Part shown: in pieces, positions 18,375 through 26,854 of the stretch | Position numbering within the stretch: the first letter of the stretch is position 1 | Layout: each line of letters starts with the position of its first letter | Origin: Hyphococcus sp. | GTDB taxonomy: Bacteria; Pseudomonadota; Alphaproteobacteria; Caulobacterales; Parvularculaceae | Direction of reading: 5' to 3' | Assembly: GCA_021776455.1 (NCBI GenBank) | Contig: JAJFFX010000009.1 | Span: 27,414-91,413 of the forward strand | Length of the DNA: 64,000 nt | The notes under the pieces: model-generated | Databases searched by the model: none | What the model saw: the letters and a program-made list of their open reading frames with translations, nothing else | What the model was told of the DNA's origin: nothing | Translations under genes and position numbers: made by a program

Positions 18375-18845
18375 ATGTCTTTTTCGATTTCTGGTTTGCC
18401 GGCCGAAGACTTCCTGCCGCTGTTTGACCTGTCCGATGAGGCGCTCAAAGCGCGCGGCGTCATTCGGAAAACTGTCAGCGCCAAGCCCGGCTTTCCCTGC
18501 CGCATCACCCTGGAGGACGCCGAGCCCGGTGAGACCGTTTTGTTGCTCAATCATGAGAGCCACAAGACCGACAGCCCATACCGGTCGTCTTATGCAATCT
18601 ATGTCCGCGAAAACGCCAGCGTCGCCCAGACTTTCACGGATGAATTGCCGCCAGTTTTTAAGGGCCGGCCCATCGCTTTGCGTATTTTCGACAAGGGTGG
18701 AAATCTGATCGGCGCAGATCTCGACATGGACGGCGAGTTGGCTGCCAAAATTGAGCGCGCCTTCAACAATCCTGACGCGACCTACATTCATGCGCACAAC
18801 GCCATGCATGGTTGCTTCGCCGCTGAAATCAGACGCGCGTCATAA
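18375..18845 (+). CDS. DUF1203 protein
   Basis: The 156-residue cytoplasmic protein matches the DUF1203 pattern: a start like MSFSISGLPAEDFLPLFDL, then FPCRITLEDAEPGETVLLL, the HKTDSPYRSSYAIYV stretch, and a C-terminal YIHAHNAMHGCFAAEI with conserved His and Cys residues. No enzymatic activity is known for the family; the clustered His/Cys near the end may bind a metal. It follows the etfBA terminator and an AAGGAG ribosome site, and stands as its own unit. Confidence 0.88.
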   Translation: MSFSISGLPAEDFLPLFDLSDEALKARGVIRKTVSAKPGFPCRITLEDAEPGETVLLLNHESHKTDSPYRSSYAIYVRENASVAQTFTDELPPVFKGRPIALRIFDKGGNLIGADLDMDGELAAKIERAFNNPDATYIHAHNAMHGCFAAEIRRAS

Positions 18846-18923
18846 GCGCCGCCACTGTCGCCATAGGCTTGCCACCTGAATATAGTGCAGTGCAGTATCG
18901 CACCCCCAAATCAGGAGCGAGCT

Positions 18924-19802
18924 ATGGCGGGCATTCAATCGGTTGGTATTATCGGCGCGGGGCAGATGGGCGCGGGGATTGCGCAGGTTATGGCGCTGTG
19001 CGGCTATGACGTGATGCTGAACGATATTGATGCGGCGCAAATCGACGCCGCGTGTGCAAGCGTCCAGAAAAACCTCAGCCGTCAGGCCGACAAGGGCGCC
19101 ATCAGCACCGAGGACGCGGCGGCGGTCTTGTCGCGCATTCAGCCGGCGACAGCGTTTGACGCGCTCGCAGACTGCGATCTGGTGATTGAATCGGCGTCGG
19201 AAAATCAGGCTATCAAGAAAGACATATTCATCGAGCTATCCAAAATCTTGAAGCCGGACGCACTGATGGCGTCGAACACCTCATCGATTTCCATTACCGG
19301 CCTCGCGGCGGTTACCGACCGTCCGGAGAAGTTTATCGGCATTCATTTCATGAACCCTGTGCCGGTGATGAAACTTGTTGAAGTCATCCGAGGTATTGCA
19401 ACCTCAAGCGAGACATTCGAGGCGACGAAGGCGTTGGTCGAAAGGCTCGGCAAGACCATGGCGGTGTCGGAAGACTTTCCCGCCTTCATCGTCAACCGTC
19501 TGTTGATGCCGATGATCAATGAAGCCATTTACACGCTCTACGAAGGCGTCGGCTCGGTCGAAGCGATTGATACGGCGATGAAGCTCGGCGCCAATCATCC
19601 GATGGGGCCGCTTCAGCTTGCCGACTTTATCGGCCTCGACACCTGTCTCGCCATCATGCAGGTGTTGTATGAAGGCCTTGCGGACACCAAATATCGTCCG
19701 TGTCCATTGCTTGTAAAATATGTTGAAGCCGGATGGCTGGGACGGAAAACCGGGCGAGGGTTTTACGATTATTCCGGCGCCGAGCCCGCGCCAACCCGGT
19801 AA
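18924..19802 (+). CDS. 3-hydroxybutyryl-CoA dehydrogenase
   Basis: This NAD(P)-dependent enzyme interconverts 3-hydroxyacyl-CoA and 3-ketoacyl-CoA. The Rossmann motif is VGIIGAGQMGAGIAQVMAL (residues 6-24), followed by the acidic NDID. The catalytic SNTSSISIT and GIHFMNPVPVMKLVEVI segments are intact, and the C-terminal dimerisation domain includes NHPMGPLQLADFIGLD. The track start at 18885 is 13 codons too long; ATG 18924 is preceded by AGGAG. Length 292 aa. It sits close to etfBA, consistent with a beta-oxidation or butanoate pathway, though a terminator and a DUF1203 gene lie between. Confidence 0.95.
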   Translation: MAGIQSVGIIGAGQMGAGIAQVMALCGYDVMLNDIDAAQIDAACASVQKNLSRQADKGAISTEDAAAVLSRIQPATAFDALADCDLVIESASENQAIKKDIFIELSKILKPDALMASNTSSISITGLAAVTDRPEKFIGIHFMNPVPVMKLVEVIRGIATSSETFEATKALVERLGKTMAVSEDFPAFIVNRLLMPMINEAIYTLYEGVGSVEAIDTAMKLGANHPMGPLQLADFIGLDTCLAIMQVLYEGLADTKYRPCPLLVKYVEAGWLGRKTGRGFYDYSGAEPAPTR

Positions 19803-19882
19803 CGGTTTGATCTTGCGTCGGTTAACTGGTCTAACCCACCCCTTGGCGCGATCAACGCGCCACCATTTGGGAGGAGGCCATC

Positions 19883-20086
19883 ATGACCGTTGCACGCATT
19901 ACGGAAATTATCTGCGGGTCGTCAAAAAGTTTTCAAGACGCCATCGAGAACGGCCTTGAGCGCGCCAACAAGACGCTCAGCAACATTGAAGGCGCCTGGG
20001 TAAAGGACCAGTCAATGATTCTCGACAACGGAAAAATCAAGGAATATCGCGTTATCTTGAAAGTCACATTTATACTTAAGGGCTGA
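19883..20086 (+). CDS. Dodecin (flavin-storage protein)
   Basis: Dodecins are about 65-70-residue proteins that assemble into hollow dodecamers and bind flavins. The sequence MTVARITEIICGSSKSFQDA, then ALERANKT-type helix (here LERANKTLSNIEGAWVKDQS) and the final EYRVILKVTFILKG strand, matches the family over its full 67 residues, including the Trp that stacks on the flavin. GGGAGGAGG precedes the start. It may buffer flavin for nearby flavoenzymes such as ETF, but this is only suggested by proximity. Confidence 0.95.
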   Translation: MTVARITEIICGSSKSFQDAIENGLERANKTLSNIEGAWVKDQSMILDNGKIKEYRVILKVTFILKG

Positions 20087-20102
20087 CCCGTTTCTACCGT
20101 AT

Positions 20103-20136
20103 AAAAACGGCCGCCCAGTCAGGGCGGCCGGTTTTG
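20103..20136. terminator. Bidirectional terminator between dodecin and the lipoprotein gene
   Basis: GGCCGCCC-AGTCA-GGGCGGCC forms a perfect 8-bp stem with A-runs on the left and T-runs on the right. It lies between two convergent genes and can serve both. Confidence 0.9.
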
Positions 20137-20148
20137 TATAAGTTGTAA

Positions 20149-21816
20149 TTACTCTGTGTGCGTAACCTTAAGGTCAAGCACGTCTGGCAAAGACTGGGGT
20201 GCCGCGCTGCTTGATTCCAGCTCAAAAAAGGAGATCGGTTCGGCCGGCTTGGCGGTGATTTCCAGCGTCCCGCCCTTGGCGACAAAATTGGCGGCGGCGT
20301 CGATATAGTCGGAAATCCTTGGATTGAACTGCGCCATCTGCATGCCTGAAATCCGGATCATTGCCGGCGTTGACTGGCGCAAGTCTTTGCCGGACCCGCC
20401 CATCTGTAGGGCGGAAAGATCAAAGATCGCATCAAGCGCTTTTTTATCTTCTAATTTCATAAAGAAACTGTCGAACGCGCCCAACGCTGCAAGCGGGTTA
20501 TCCTCGCCATTCGCCATCGCTTCAGATGCTTCATCAAGTTTTAGCCCGCTAAGGATAAGACCCATGGAAATGTTTGCCGCGCTATCTGCATTTACAGCGT
20601 ACACGAATGCGCCGGCGCCGCTATCGGGATTCCATTTCCATTCCGCATAACCATCGCCCTCCACATGATCGAGGCCGTGGCGCTTGAGCACTTCAACTGC
20701 CGTCTCCTCAGTTTCAGGCACATAGGCGGTGAAGTCATAAACCCCGCCTTTTGTGTCTGTGCGAATCTTCGACGGTATAAGCCAGGTGAATTCAGCCGCA
20801 GAAATTGTCGCCTCTTCAACGGCCATCAAGCGGCGGCCCTCGATAAAAGTTTCCATATCGGTTGCTTTCATCGTCCCAAGATCAATGAGGTCACGCTCCG
20901 TCATCGGCGGCGCCTCGCCTTTTAAACCCCAACTCAGCAAGCCCGACAAATCGATGTCTCTCCAAGTCAGCGCGGCGATGGTCGTGCGTTGATTGCTGAG
21001 CGCCAGCAAACTCTTCAATGGCCCGCCCATTAACATCGCGCCTTGAGGACCGAACGCCTCACCGAGATTGGCAAGCGCTGCATCTGACTGCGAGACTTGA
21101 TAATCAAGGTCATTAGTGATGATGGCGCCGAGCTTGCCGTCCGCTAGCCCGATAAATCTGAGATCGGGGGCGATCATCGCTATGCTGGCGCCTTCGCCTT
21201 CTTCTACGGCAACAGAAATATCTTTAAAATAAAGCCCGGCAAGGCTGACCACATTAAAAAATCGGGCCGCCTCGTCGCCTTGCCCGTCGCCTTCCGGGCC
21301 GCCTTGGCGGATGGAGAGCTTATCAAACTCAATCCCGCCAATCGTCATAGAGCCTTCATCTTCATCAACGCCTTCGGCGCTAATATCGAGAAGACGTACT
21401 TTCTCAAATATCGTTTCGTACGGGGCGTCTGCGCCAACGTCAGTTGCATTGTCGATGCGCGCAATTGCGTCCAGATCAACGCCGTAAAATTCTGCGCGCT
21501 TAACAAGAATGGCCTCGCCGCCATCATCATCGGCAAAACGTAAGTTTGAGATCACAGTAGCGCCGAGTTTGGTATCAAACGCGATGCTGTCATAAGTCGG
21601 GTTGGCCTCGTCCGGCATCATCGCCAGGAGCGCTGCAATATCGACCTCTTGACCATCTTTGAGCCGGAAATCCGCATCCAGCGGCGATGTGGAGGAGACT
21701 TTCGCCGCCTTGGCGCTGGCCTCGCTTTTGGGCGCCTCGCCACCCGCGTCTTTATCTCCGCAGGCAACCAGCGCGAAAGCGGCGGCGGCGGCAATAAGTA
21801 TTTTTGAAATTCGCAT
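20149..21816 (-). CDS. Large lipoprotein of unknown function
   Basis: The 555-residue protein begins with a lipoprotein signal (MRISKILIAAAAAFALVACG; lipobox LVAC, Cys19), followed by an Ala/Lys/Ser-rich tether of about 25 residues. The rest is acidic and rich in short beta-like segments, with no motif I recognise. Phrases such as ISNLRFADDDG, VRLLDISAEGVDEDEGSM and LYFKDISVAVEEGE recur in style, suggesting repeated strands as in DUF945/AsmA-like or beta-helical proteins, but I cannot assign one. It is probably anchored in the inner or outer membrane facing the periplasm. It converges with dodecin. Confidence 0.7.
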   Translation of the reverse strand: MRISKILIAAAAAFALVACGDKDAGGEAPKSEASAKAAKVSSTSPLDADFRLKDGQEVDIAALLAMMPDEANPTYDSIAFDTKLGATVISNLRFADDDGGEAILVKRAEFYGVDLDAIARIDNATDVGADAPYETIFEKVRLLDISAEGVDEDEGSMTIGGIEFDKLSIRQGGPEGDGQGDEAARFFNVVSLAGLYFKDISVAVEEGEGASIAMIAPDLRFIGLADGKLGAIITNDLDYQVSQSDAALANLGEAFGPQGAMLMGGPLKSLLALSNQRTTIAALTWRDIDLSGLLSWGLKGEAPPMTERDLIDLGTMKATDMETFIEGRRLMAVEEATISAAEFTWLIPSKIRTDTKGGVYDFTAYVPETEETAVEVLKRHGLDHVEGDGYAEWKWNPDSGAGAFVYAVNADSAANISMGLILSGLKLDEASEAMANGEDNPLAALGAFDSFFMKLEDKKALDAIFDLSALQMGGSGKDLRQSTPAMIRISGMQMAQFNPRISDYIDAAANFVAKGGTLEITAKPAEPISFFELESSSAAPQSLPDVLDLKVTHTE

Positions 21817-21970
21817 GAATTTCTGCTCCCTCTTTGATTATCCCAACACCCAAAACGGCCGGCGTGTATCCGCCAACGTCGTAGACTAATATGCGTTTAA
21901 TCTGAAGTGTCTTTTAGTCTAGAATCGGGGTCGGTCGCCCCGCTATTCACCCGCCGCCATATGCGACTAA

Positions 21971-22582
21971 TCAGGGAATGGCCGATTTGACCAACCGGAC
22001 CGCTTCCGGACTGGTCCAATCCGCCTCGCCGACCAGCCGTCCGACCTCACGTCCTTTGGCGTCGTACAAAATACTCACCGGCAGCACATTGGCGCCGCCA
22101 ATCGATGTTGCAAAAATCAGCCGCGGATCGGCATAAAGCTTGAGATTGGTGATTTCGAGGCGCTCAAGAAATTCCGCCGCCGCAACTGGCCCGCGCGGGT
22201 CAGCGGCAATCGCCACGACTTCAAATTTGCGCCCGCCAAGCTTTTCCTGCAACGCATCCAGCGAGGGCAATTCCTTCAGGCAAGGCGCACACCACGTCGC
22301 CCAGAAATTGACCAAAACCGCGCGCCCGCGAAAATCAGCCAGAGATATTGGCCGCCCTTCATAGTCGAATGAGATTTTCGGCGCGCCGCGGGGCGGGAAA
22401 GCATAGATAAAATCAGCCATTTCACCGGCCAGAAGCGCGGCGTCATGATTGAGCGCTGACGGCTGATTATCGCCGCGCGGCTGGACGCTGGCGGCTATAA
22501 TAAAGTAAACGAGCGCAAGCGAGCCCGCGCCACCCCACAAGAGTAGCCAAAATCGCGGTTGTCTCAATGCCGCCACAAGCAT
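21971..22582 (-). CDS. tlpA: TlpA-like membrane-anchored thioredoxin
   Basis: This periplasmic thiol-disulfide oxidoreductase is held by one N-terminal helix (about residues 11-31). The redox site is [18 protein letters not shown] near residue 112, in a TlpA/ResA-like domain with the insert after the active site and the cis-Pro loop [10 protein letters not shown]. Proteins of this kind reduce cysteines during cytochrome c or oxidase maturation. AAAGGAG lies directly upstream of ATG 22582. It is divergent from argH, with only 29 bp between start codons, an arrangement (tlpA-argH-lptM-lysA) seen in many alphaproteobacteria. Confidence 0.93.
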   Translation of the reverse strand: MLVAALRQPRFWLLLWGGAGSLALVYFIIAASVQPRGDNQPSALNHDAALLAGEMADFIYAFPPRGAPKISFDYEGRPISLADFRGRAVLVNFWATWCAPCLKELPSLDALQEKLGGRKFEVVAIAADPRGPVAAAEFLERLEITNLKLYADPRLIFATSIGGANVLPVSILYDAKGREVGRLVGEADWTSPEAVRLVKSAIP

Positions 22583-22611
22583 GCTCCTTTACGGACGATA
22601 GAAGATTTAAG

Positions 22612-24021
22612 ATGACAGATAAGACCAACAGCAAAGAAAGCCAAATCTGGGGCGGCCGATTTTCGCAAGGCCCCGCCGCCATCATGGAGGAAATCAACGC
22701 CTCCATCGATATCGACCGGCGGCTGTGGCGCGAAGACATCGCCGGATCGAAAGCCCATAGCGACATGTTGTCCGCCGCCGGCATCATTGCCAGCGACGAC
22801 AATCAGGCGATCCAGAAGGGGCTCGACCAGATTGCCGGCGAGATCGAGCGCGGCGAATTCACTTTCTCCAAGGCGCTTGAAGACATTCACATGAATATCG
22901 AGGCGCGGCTGAAAGAGATTATTGGCGCGCCCGCGGGTCGCCTGCACACTGCGCGCTCGCGCAACGATCAGGTGGCGACGGATTTCCGTATGTGGGTGCG
23001 GGGGGCTTGCGAACAGGCCGAGGCCGGTTTGAACCTGTTGATGACAACTCTTGCAAAAAAAGCGCGCGATAACGCCGATGCGGTGATGCCGGGCTTTACG
23101 CATTTGCAAACTGCCCAGCCGGTGACCTTTGGTCATCATCTGCTTGCCTATGTTGAAATGTTCTCGCGCGATGCGACGCGCTTTAACGATGCGCGCGCGC
23201 GTATGAATGAATGCCCCTTGGGCGCGGCCGCGCTTGCAGGAACATCTTTTCCGATTGATCGAAAAGCGACCGCTGCAACCCTTGGCTTTGAGCGCCCTTG
23301 CGCCAATTCACTCGATGCTGTGTCATCACGCGATTTCGCATTGGAGGGGCTTAGCGCGGCGGCGATTACCGCCACGCATCTGTCGCGCCTGGCCGAAGAG
23401 TTGGTATTATGGACATCGCCGCATTTTGATTTTGTGCGCCTGTCCGACAGTTTCTCGACCGGGTCATCGATTATGCCGCAAAAACGCAACCCGGATGCGG
23501 CCGAGCTGGTCCGCGCCAAGGCCGGCCGAATAATCGCGTCACTGACGAATTTATCTATTGTCATGAAGGGGTTGCCGCTCGCCTATTCAAAAGACATGCA
23601 GGAAGACAAAGCCGCGACCTTTGAAGGCTTTGACGCGCTGGCGCTGGCGCTCGCCGCCATGACCGGCATGATCGGCGATTTAGCCCCCAATCGCGCGGCG
23701 ATGAAGGCCGCCGCCGGGCGCGGCTACGCCACCGCCACCGACCTTGCCGACTGGCTGGTGCGCGCGCTCAATATGCCGTTCCGCGAGGCCCATCACATTA
23801 CCGGCGCAATAGTTGCCGCCGCCGAAAAAAGCGGGCTCGATCTGGAAGCGCTCGATTTAAAAACCATGCAAAAGATCGAACCGCGCATTACCGATGCGGT
23901 TTTTTCCGTGCTTTCCGTCGACGCATCAGCGGCATCGCGGACATCTTATGGTGGCGCGGCGCCGGCAAATGTGCAACGTGAAGCGGACCGCTGGATCGTC
24001 GCTCTTTCTAAGGAGACATAA
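22612..24021 (+). CDS. argH: Argininosuccinate lyase
   Basis: ArgH splits argininosuccinate into arginine and fumarate, the last step of arginine synthesis. The fumarase/aspartase signature [12 protein letters not shown] is near residue 283, with the N-terminal [20 protein letters not shown] and the [17 protein letters not shown] block intact. The track start at 22567 is 15 codons upstream; ATG 22612 ([15 protein letters not shown]) matches the family start better. Length 469 aa. The lptM and lysA genes follow on the same strand. Confidence 0.97.
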   Translation: MTDKTNSKESQIWGGRFSQGPAAIMEEINASIDIDRRLWREDIAGSKAHSDMLSAAGIIASDDNQAIQKGLDQIAGEIERGEFTFSKALEDIHMNIEARLKEIIGAPAGRLHTARSRNDQVATDFRMWVRGACEQAEAGLNLLMTTLAKKARDNADAVMPGFTHLQTAQPVTFGHHLLAYVEMFSRDATRFNDARARMNECPLGAAALAGTSFPIDRKATAATLGFERPCANSLDAVSSRDFALEGLSAAAITATHLSRLAEELVLWTSPHFDFVRLSDSFSTGSSIMPQKRNPDAAELVRAKAGRIIASLTNLSIVMKGLPLAYSKDMQEDKAATFEGFDALALALAAMTGMIGDLAPNRAAMKAAAGRGYATATDLADWLVRALNMPFREAHHITGAIVAAAEKSGLDLEALDLKTMQKIEPRITDAVFSVLSVDASAASRTSYGGAAPANVQREADRWIVALSKET

Positions 24022-24023
24022 AC

Positions 24024-24131
24024 ATGCGCGCCCTAATTATTCTCATGGCCATGCTGTTTGCAATTTCAGCCTGCGGCAAGAAGGCGCCCCTGCGCCCGCC
24101 GGAAGAGCCGCCCGAACAATCGCTGCGCTAA
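24024..24131 (+). CDS. lptM: LptM-like small lipoprotein
   Basis: This 35-residue reading frame is too short for the ORF track. It encodes a lipoprotein signal (MRALIILMAMLFAISACG, lipobox ISAC) and then GKKAPLRPPEEPPEQSLR, the CGxKGPLxxP-type tail typical of LptM/YifL, which helps LptD mature in the outer membrane. Its start lies two bases after the argH stop, with AAGGAG inside the argH end as the ribosome site. The position between argH and lysA is the conserved one for this gene in proteobacteria, which makes the call strong despite its length. Confidence 0.88.
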   Translation: MRALIILMAMLFAISACGKKAPLRPPEEPPEQSLR

Positions 24132-24155
24132 GGCGTCGAAATAAGAACCAGTCCT

Positions 24156-25415
24156 TTGCATCATTTCACCTATAGAGATAATCGTCTGTTTGCAGAGGAT
24201 GTTGACTTAACAACCTTGGCCGAGGAAGTCGGTACGCCGTTCTATGTCTATTGTGAGGCAACCTTGCGCCGGCATTTGCGCATTTTCGCTGACGCCTTTG
24301 CCGGCGCCGATGCGCTGATCGCCTATTCGGTCAAAGCCAGCTCGAACATCTCGGTTCTGAAAGTGCTGGCCAGCGAAGGCGCCGGCGCTGATGTTGTCTC
24401 CGCCGGCGAACTGCATCGAGCACTCATCGCCGGCGTCGCGCCTGAAAAGATCGTCTTTTCCGGCGTCGGCAAAACCCGCGACGAGCTCTCCTTCGCGCTG
24501 GACGCAAACATCTATCAGTTCAACGTCGAATCCGAGCCTGAACTCGTCGCGCTCGACGAAATCGCCCAAACTAAAGGCCTGCGCGCGCCCATTGCTTTAC
24601 GTATAAACCCCGATGTCGCCGCCGGCGGGCACGAAAATATCTCAACCGGAAAATCTGAAGATAAATTCGGCGTGCCCTGGTCCCGCGCCCGCGCGCTCTA
24701 CGCGATGGCCCGCGCCATGAAAGGGGTCGAGATCAAGGGCGTCGATGTCCATATCGGCTCACAAATTGATGATCTGGCGCCATTCGAAGCGGCGTTTAAA
24801 AAAGTTGCCACGCTGATTAATGATCTGCGCGCAGACGGATGCGTAATTGAACGGCTCGATCTTGGCGGCGGGCTCGGCATTCCCTATGGCGAGGGCGCTA
24901 CGCCGCCGCACCCGCAAGCCTATGCGCAAATGATCAAGCAGGTGACTGCAAGTCTCGGCGTGCAATTGATCTTTGAGCCCGGACGGATGATTGCCGGCAA
25001 TGCCGGCGCCCTTGTCGCTCGCGTCATTTACGTCAAAGACGGCGCGTCGCGGCGCTTTATCATTTTAGACGCCGGCATGAATGACTTGATGCGCCCGGCG
25101 CTTTATGACGCCTATCACGACCTCTGGCCGGTTGTGAAAAACACTGACGCCAGCGAGGCCTATGATGTGGTCGGCCCGATATGTGAATCGACCGACCGTT
25201 TCGCCAAAGCCCGCATGCTACCCCGCCAACATGCCGGCGACCTCATGGCCATCATGTCCGCCGGCGCTTATGGCGCATCGCAAACATCGCAATACAACTC
25301 CCGCCCGCTGATACCTGAAATATTAGTGAGCGGCGAGCGCTATGCGATCATCCGCAAACGTCCGACGGTCGATGAGATTATGGATGGCGAGGCTATTGCC
25401 GAATGGTTGTGCTAG
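24156..25415 (+). CDS. lysA: Diaminopimelate decarboxylase
   Basis: LysA is the PLP enzyme that converts meso-diaminopimelate to lysine. The PLP lysine lies in AYSVKASSNISVLKVLASEG near residue 60. The phosphate-binding glycine loop is LDLGGGLGIPYG, and the substrate-side motif is DVVGPICESTDRFAK. The start is TTG at 24156 (HHFTYRDNRLFAEDVD, the normal family N-terminus). Length (419 aa) is full. The TAG stop is part of the CTAG target duplicated by the IS inserted immediately after it, so the protein is unchanged while its original 3' flank has been moved 847 bp away. Confidence 0.96.
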   Translation: MHHFTYRDNRLFAEDVDLTTLAEEVGTPFYVYCEATLRRHLRIFADAFAGADALIAYSVKASSNISVLKVLASEGAGADVVSAGELHRALIAGVAPEKIVFSGVGKTRDELSFALDANIYQFNVESEPELVALDEIAQTKGLRAPIALRINPDVAAGGHENISTGKSEDKFGVPWSRARALYAMARAMKGVEIKGVDVHIGSQIDDLAPFEAAFKKVATLINDLRADGCVIERLDLGGGLGIPYGEGATPPHPQAYAQMIKQVTASLGVQLIFEPGRMIAGNAGALVARVIYVKDGASRRFIILDAGMNDLMRPALYDAYHDLWPVVKNTDASEAYDVVGPICESTDRFAKARMLPRQHAGDLMAIMSAGAYGASQTSQYNSRPLIPEILVSGERYAIIRKRPTVDEIMDGEAIAEWLC

Positions 25416-26262
25416 GCTCGGGACTCATAACCAATAGCAAACGGTTGCTGTGATCTGGACGGCGGCGAGGAAGTTTCGCTGAAGTTTGTCGTATCTTGTG
25501 GCAATACGGCGAAAGTCCTTGAGGCGGCCAAAGGAACGTTCAATGGCGTTTCGGTTTCGGTAAAGGGCTGGCGAAAAGCCGGGCTTGTATTTGCGATTGA
25601 TCTTTGGCGGAATGTTCGGTGCAGCGCCGCGGGCCTCGATTTGCCGTCGCACTTTGTTGCTATCGTAACCCTTATCGCCATGCAAAACGACCGTTTCCGG
25701 CGGCGCAAGGGCAATAAGGTCTTCGGCTGCAATGCAATCGGCAACATTTCCTCCTGTCAGTGAGAAGGCCAATGGACGGCAATATTGATCCGTCAGCGCA
25801 TGGATTTTCGTCGTGCGCCCGCCGCGCGACCGCGCGATCGCCTGGTTTTGCTCCCCCCTTTACCGCCAGCGGCGCAGCGATGCGCGCGCACCGCCGTTGA
25901 ATCGATTAAAACCTGCGCTGCGGGACCACCTGCCTTGCTGAGCGCCCGAAACAGATCACCCCATACGTCCTTTTCCGCCCACCGGACAAAGCGATTATAT
26001 AATGTTTTGTGCGGGCCGTATTCGCCACGCGGTGCATCTACCCAGCGCCCGCCCGTCTTCAAAACATGAATGATCCCGGAGATCACACGGCGGTCATCAA
26101 CGCGCGCCACACCGCGCGTATCTGTAGGTAAATGCGGCCTCACCTTGGCAAACTGCGCCTTCGTCAGCCAGAAATACTGCTTGCTCATCAATAGTCTCCC
26201 TTCGGAAACCTTGAATCACAATTCGCACGAACCCCAAATCATTTTATGGGTCCGGTGCCTAG
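25412..26262 (-). mobile_element. Complete IS5-family (IS427-group-like) insertion sequence with CTAG duplication
   Basis: The element proper is 25416-26258 (843 bp). Its ends, GCTCGGGACTCATAA on the left and the complement of TTATGGGTCCGGTGC on the right, match at 12 of 15 positions. Identical CTAG tetranucleotides flank it at 25412-25415 and 26259-26262, a target-site duplication. One transposase is encoded on the minus strand in two overlapping frames. Intact ends, duplication and reading frames suggest a recent and possibly active copy. The group assignment rests on the transposase sequence, the frameshift and the short duplication. Confidence 0.9.
25425..26188 (-). CDS. IS5-family transposase, made by programmed frameshift
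   Basis: This DDE transposase is split in two frames, as usual for the IS427 group. The first part (to about 25793) carries the DUF4096-type N-terminus KQYFWLTKAQFAKVRPHLPT, the GRWVDAPRGEYGPHKTLYNR block, and the first catalytic Asp in VLIDSTAVRAH. At a run of six G (plus-strand C 25853-25858) the frame must slip to join EQNQAIARSRGGRTTKIHAL. The second part holds the second Asp in LHGDKGYDSN and the closing Glu region RNRNAIERSFGRLKDFRRIA. ATG 26188 has GGGAG upstream. Joining the frames gives a protein of the expected length. Confidence 0.9.
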
Positions 26263-26263
26263 A

Positions 26264-26303
26264 GCGCATTCACAAAAAGTGTGCGCGGTTTTTGTGAATG
26301 CGC
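26264..26303. terminator. Perfect 15-bp palindrome, lysA-side terminator or palindromic repeat
   Basis: GCGCATTCACAAAAA and TTTTTGTGAATGCGC are exact complements around a 10-nt loop. Before the IS inserted, this hairpin lay immediately after the lysA stop, where it would serve as a terminator. The layout also resembles dispersed palindromic elements known in alphaproteobacterial intergenic regions, but I cannot confirm family membership. Confidence 0.65.
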
Positions 26304-26317
26304 GACCAGCAAAACAT

Positions 26318-26359
26318 CTAATTCATCGAGCGATTCCTCTTAATCGCTCGATGAATTAG
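26318..26359. repeat. Perfect 18-bp palindrome overlapping the DUF5658 stop codon
   Basis: CTAATTCATCGAGCGATT and AATCGCTCGATGAATTAG are exact complements around CCTCTT. The stop codon of the minus-strand DUF5658 gene lies inside the right arm. A weak T-rich stretch follows on the minus strand, so it may end that transcript. It may instead be the second half of a composite palindromic element with 26264-26303. Confidence 0.6.
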
Positions 26360-26733
26360 AGCACGCCGGCGATCACAAGGTTATTATAGACAACCCCAGC
26401 ATTGATCGCCGAAGCAACCGCAAAGAAACTGATGACGATCCAATGTGGAAACCACAACACCATAAAACTAATGACGCCCTGAAGCGCCAGCTTAGCGGCG
26501 ATCCAGCCGTCACCGGTATGCGTCATCACACTGCGCACCAAAGGGTTTGCCTCCATCCCGGCGCCGCTATCAATCGCGGCGATGGTCGAATAAATATCGA
26601 TAAAACCAACGATGTTGTAAGCGACCACCACAGCCCAGGCCGCCATACGGCACACAGACGAGGCCCGCGATTTCGCCGCATCCTGCGCCAGCGTGTTCCG
26701 GCGTTTTGCAGTCCCTAAAAAAAACACCAACAC
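26356..26733 (-). CDS. DUF5658 membrane protein
   Basis: The 125-residue protein has three or four membrane helices. The DUF5658 core is VGFIDIYSTIAAIDSGAGMEANPLVR, in which a helix ends in the conserved G-x-x-E-x-N-P. The basic, polar first 30 residues (KRRNTLAQDAAKSR) are unusual, and the true start could be the Met at about residue 30 (MAAWAVVVAYNIVG). Function is unknown. It is divergent from the DUF4175 gene and ends inside a palindrome. Confidence 0.72.
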   Translation of the reverse strand: MLVFFLGTAKRRNTLAQDAAKSRASSVCRMAAWAVVVAYNIVGFIDIYSTIAAIDSGAGMEANPLVRSVMTHTGDGWIAAKLALQGVISFMVLWFPHWIVISFFAVASAINAGVVYNNLVIAGVL

Positions 26734-26854
26734 TGCCTCTCCCGGAGTTAACCCTTAATCGCCCATAATCTGCGCCAATGCGGGTCTTAAAAAGGACAAA
26801 ACCTGGCCCCATTAAGTCGACGCGCACGCGCCGCCGCTGTAGAGTGCAAGAAGT

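Noticed and set aside
25416-26258. Transposase read as two independent genes
   Set aside because: The conserved catalytic residues are divided between the two frames, and a six-G slip site lies in the overlap, so one frameshifted product is more likely.
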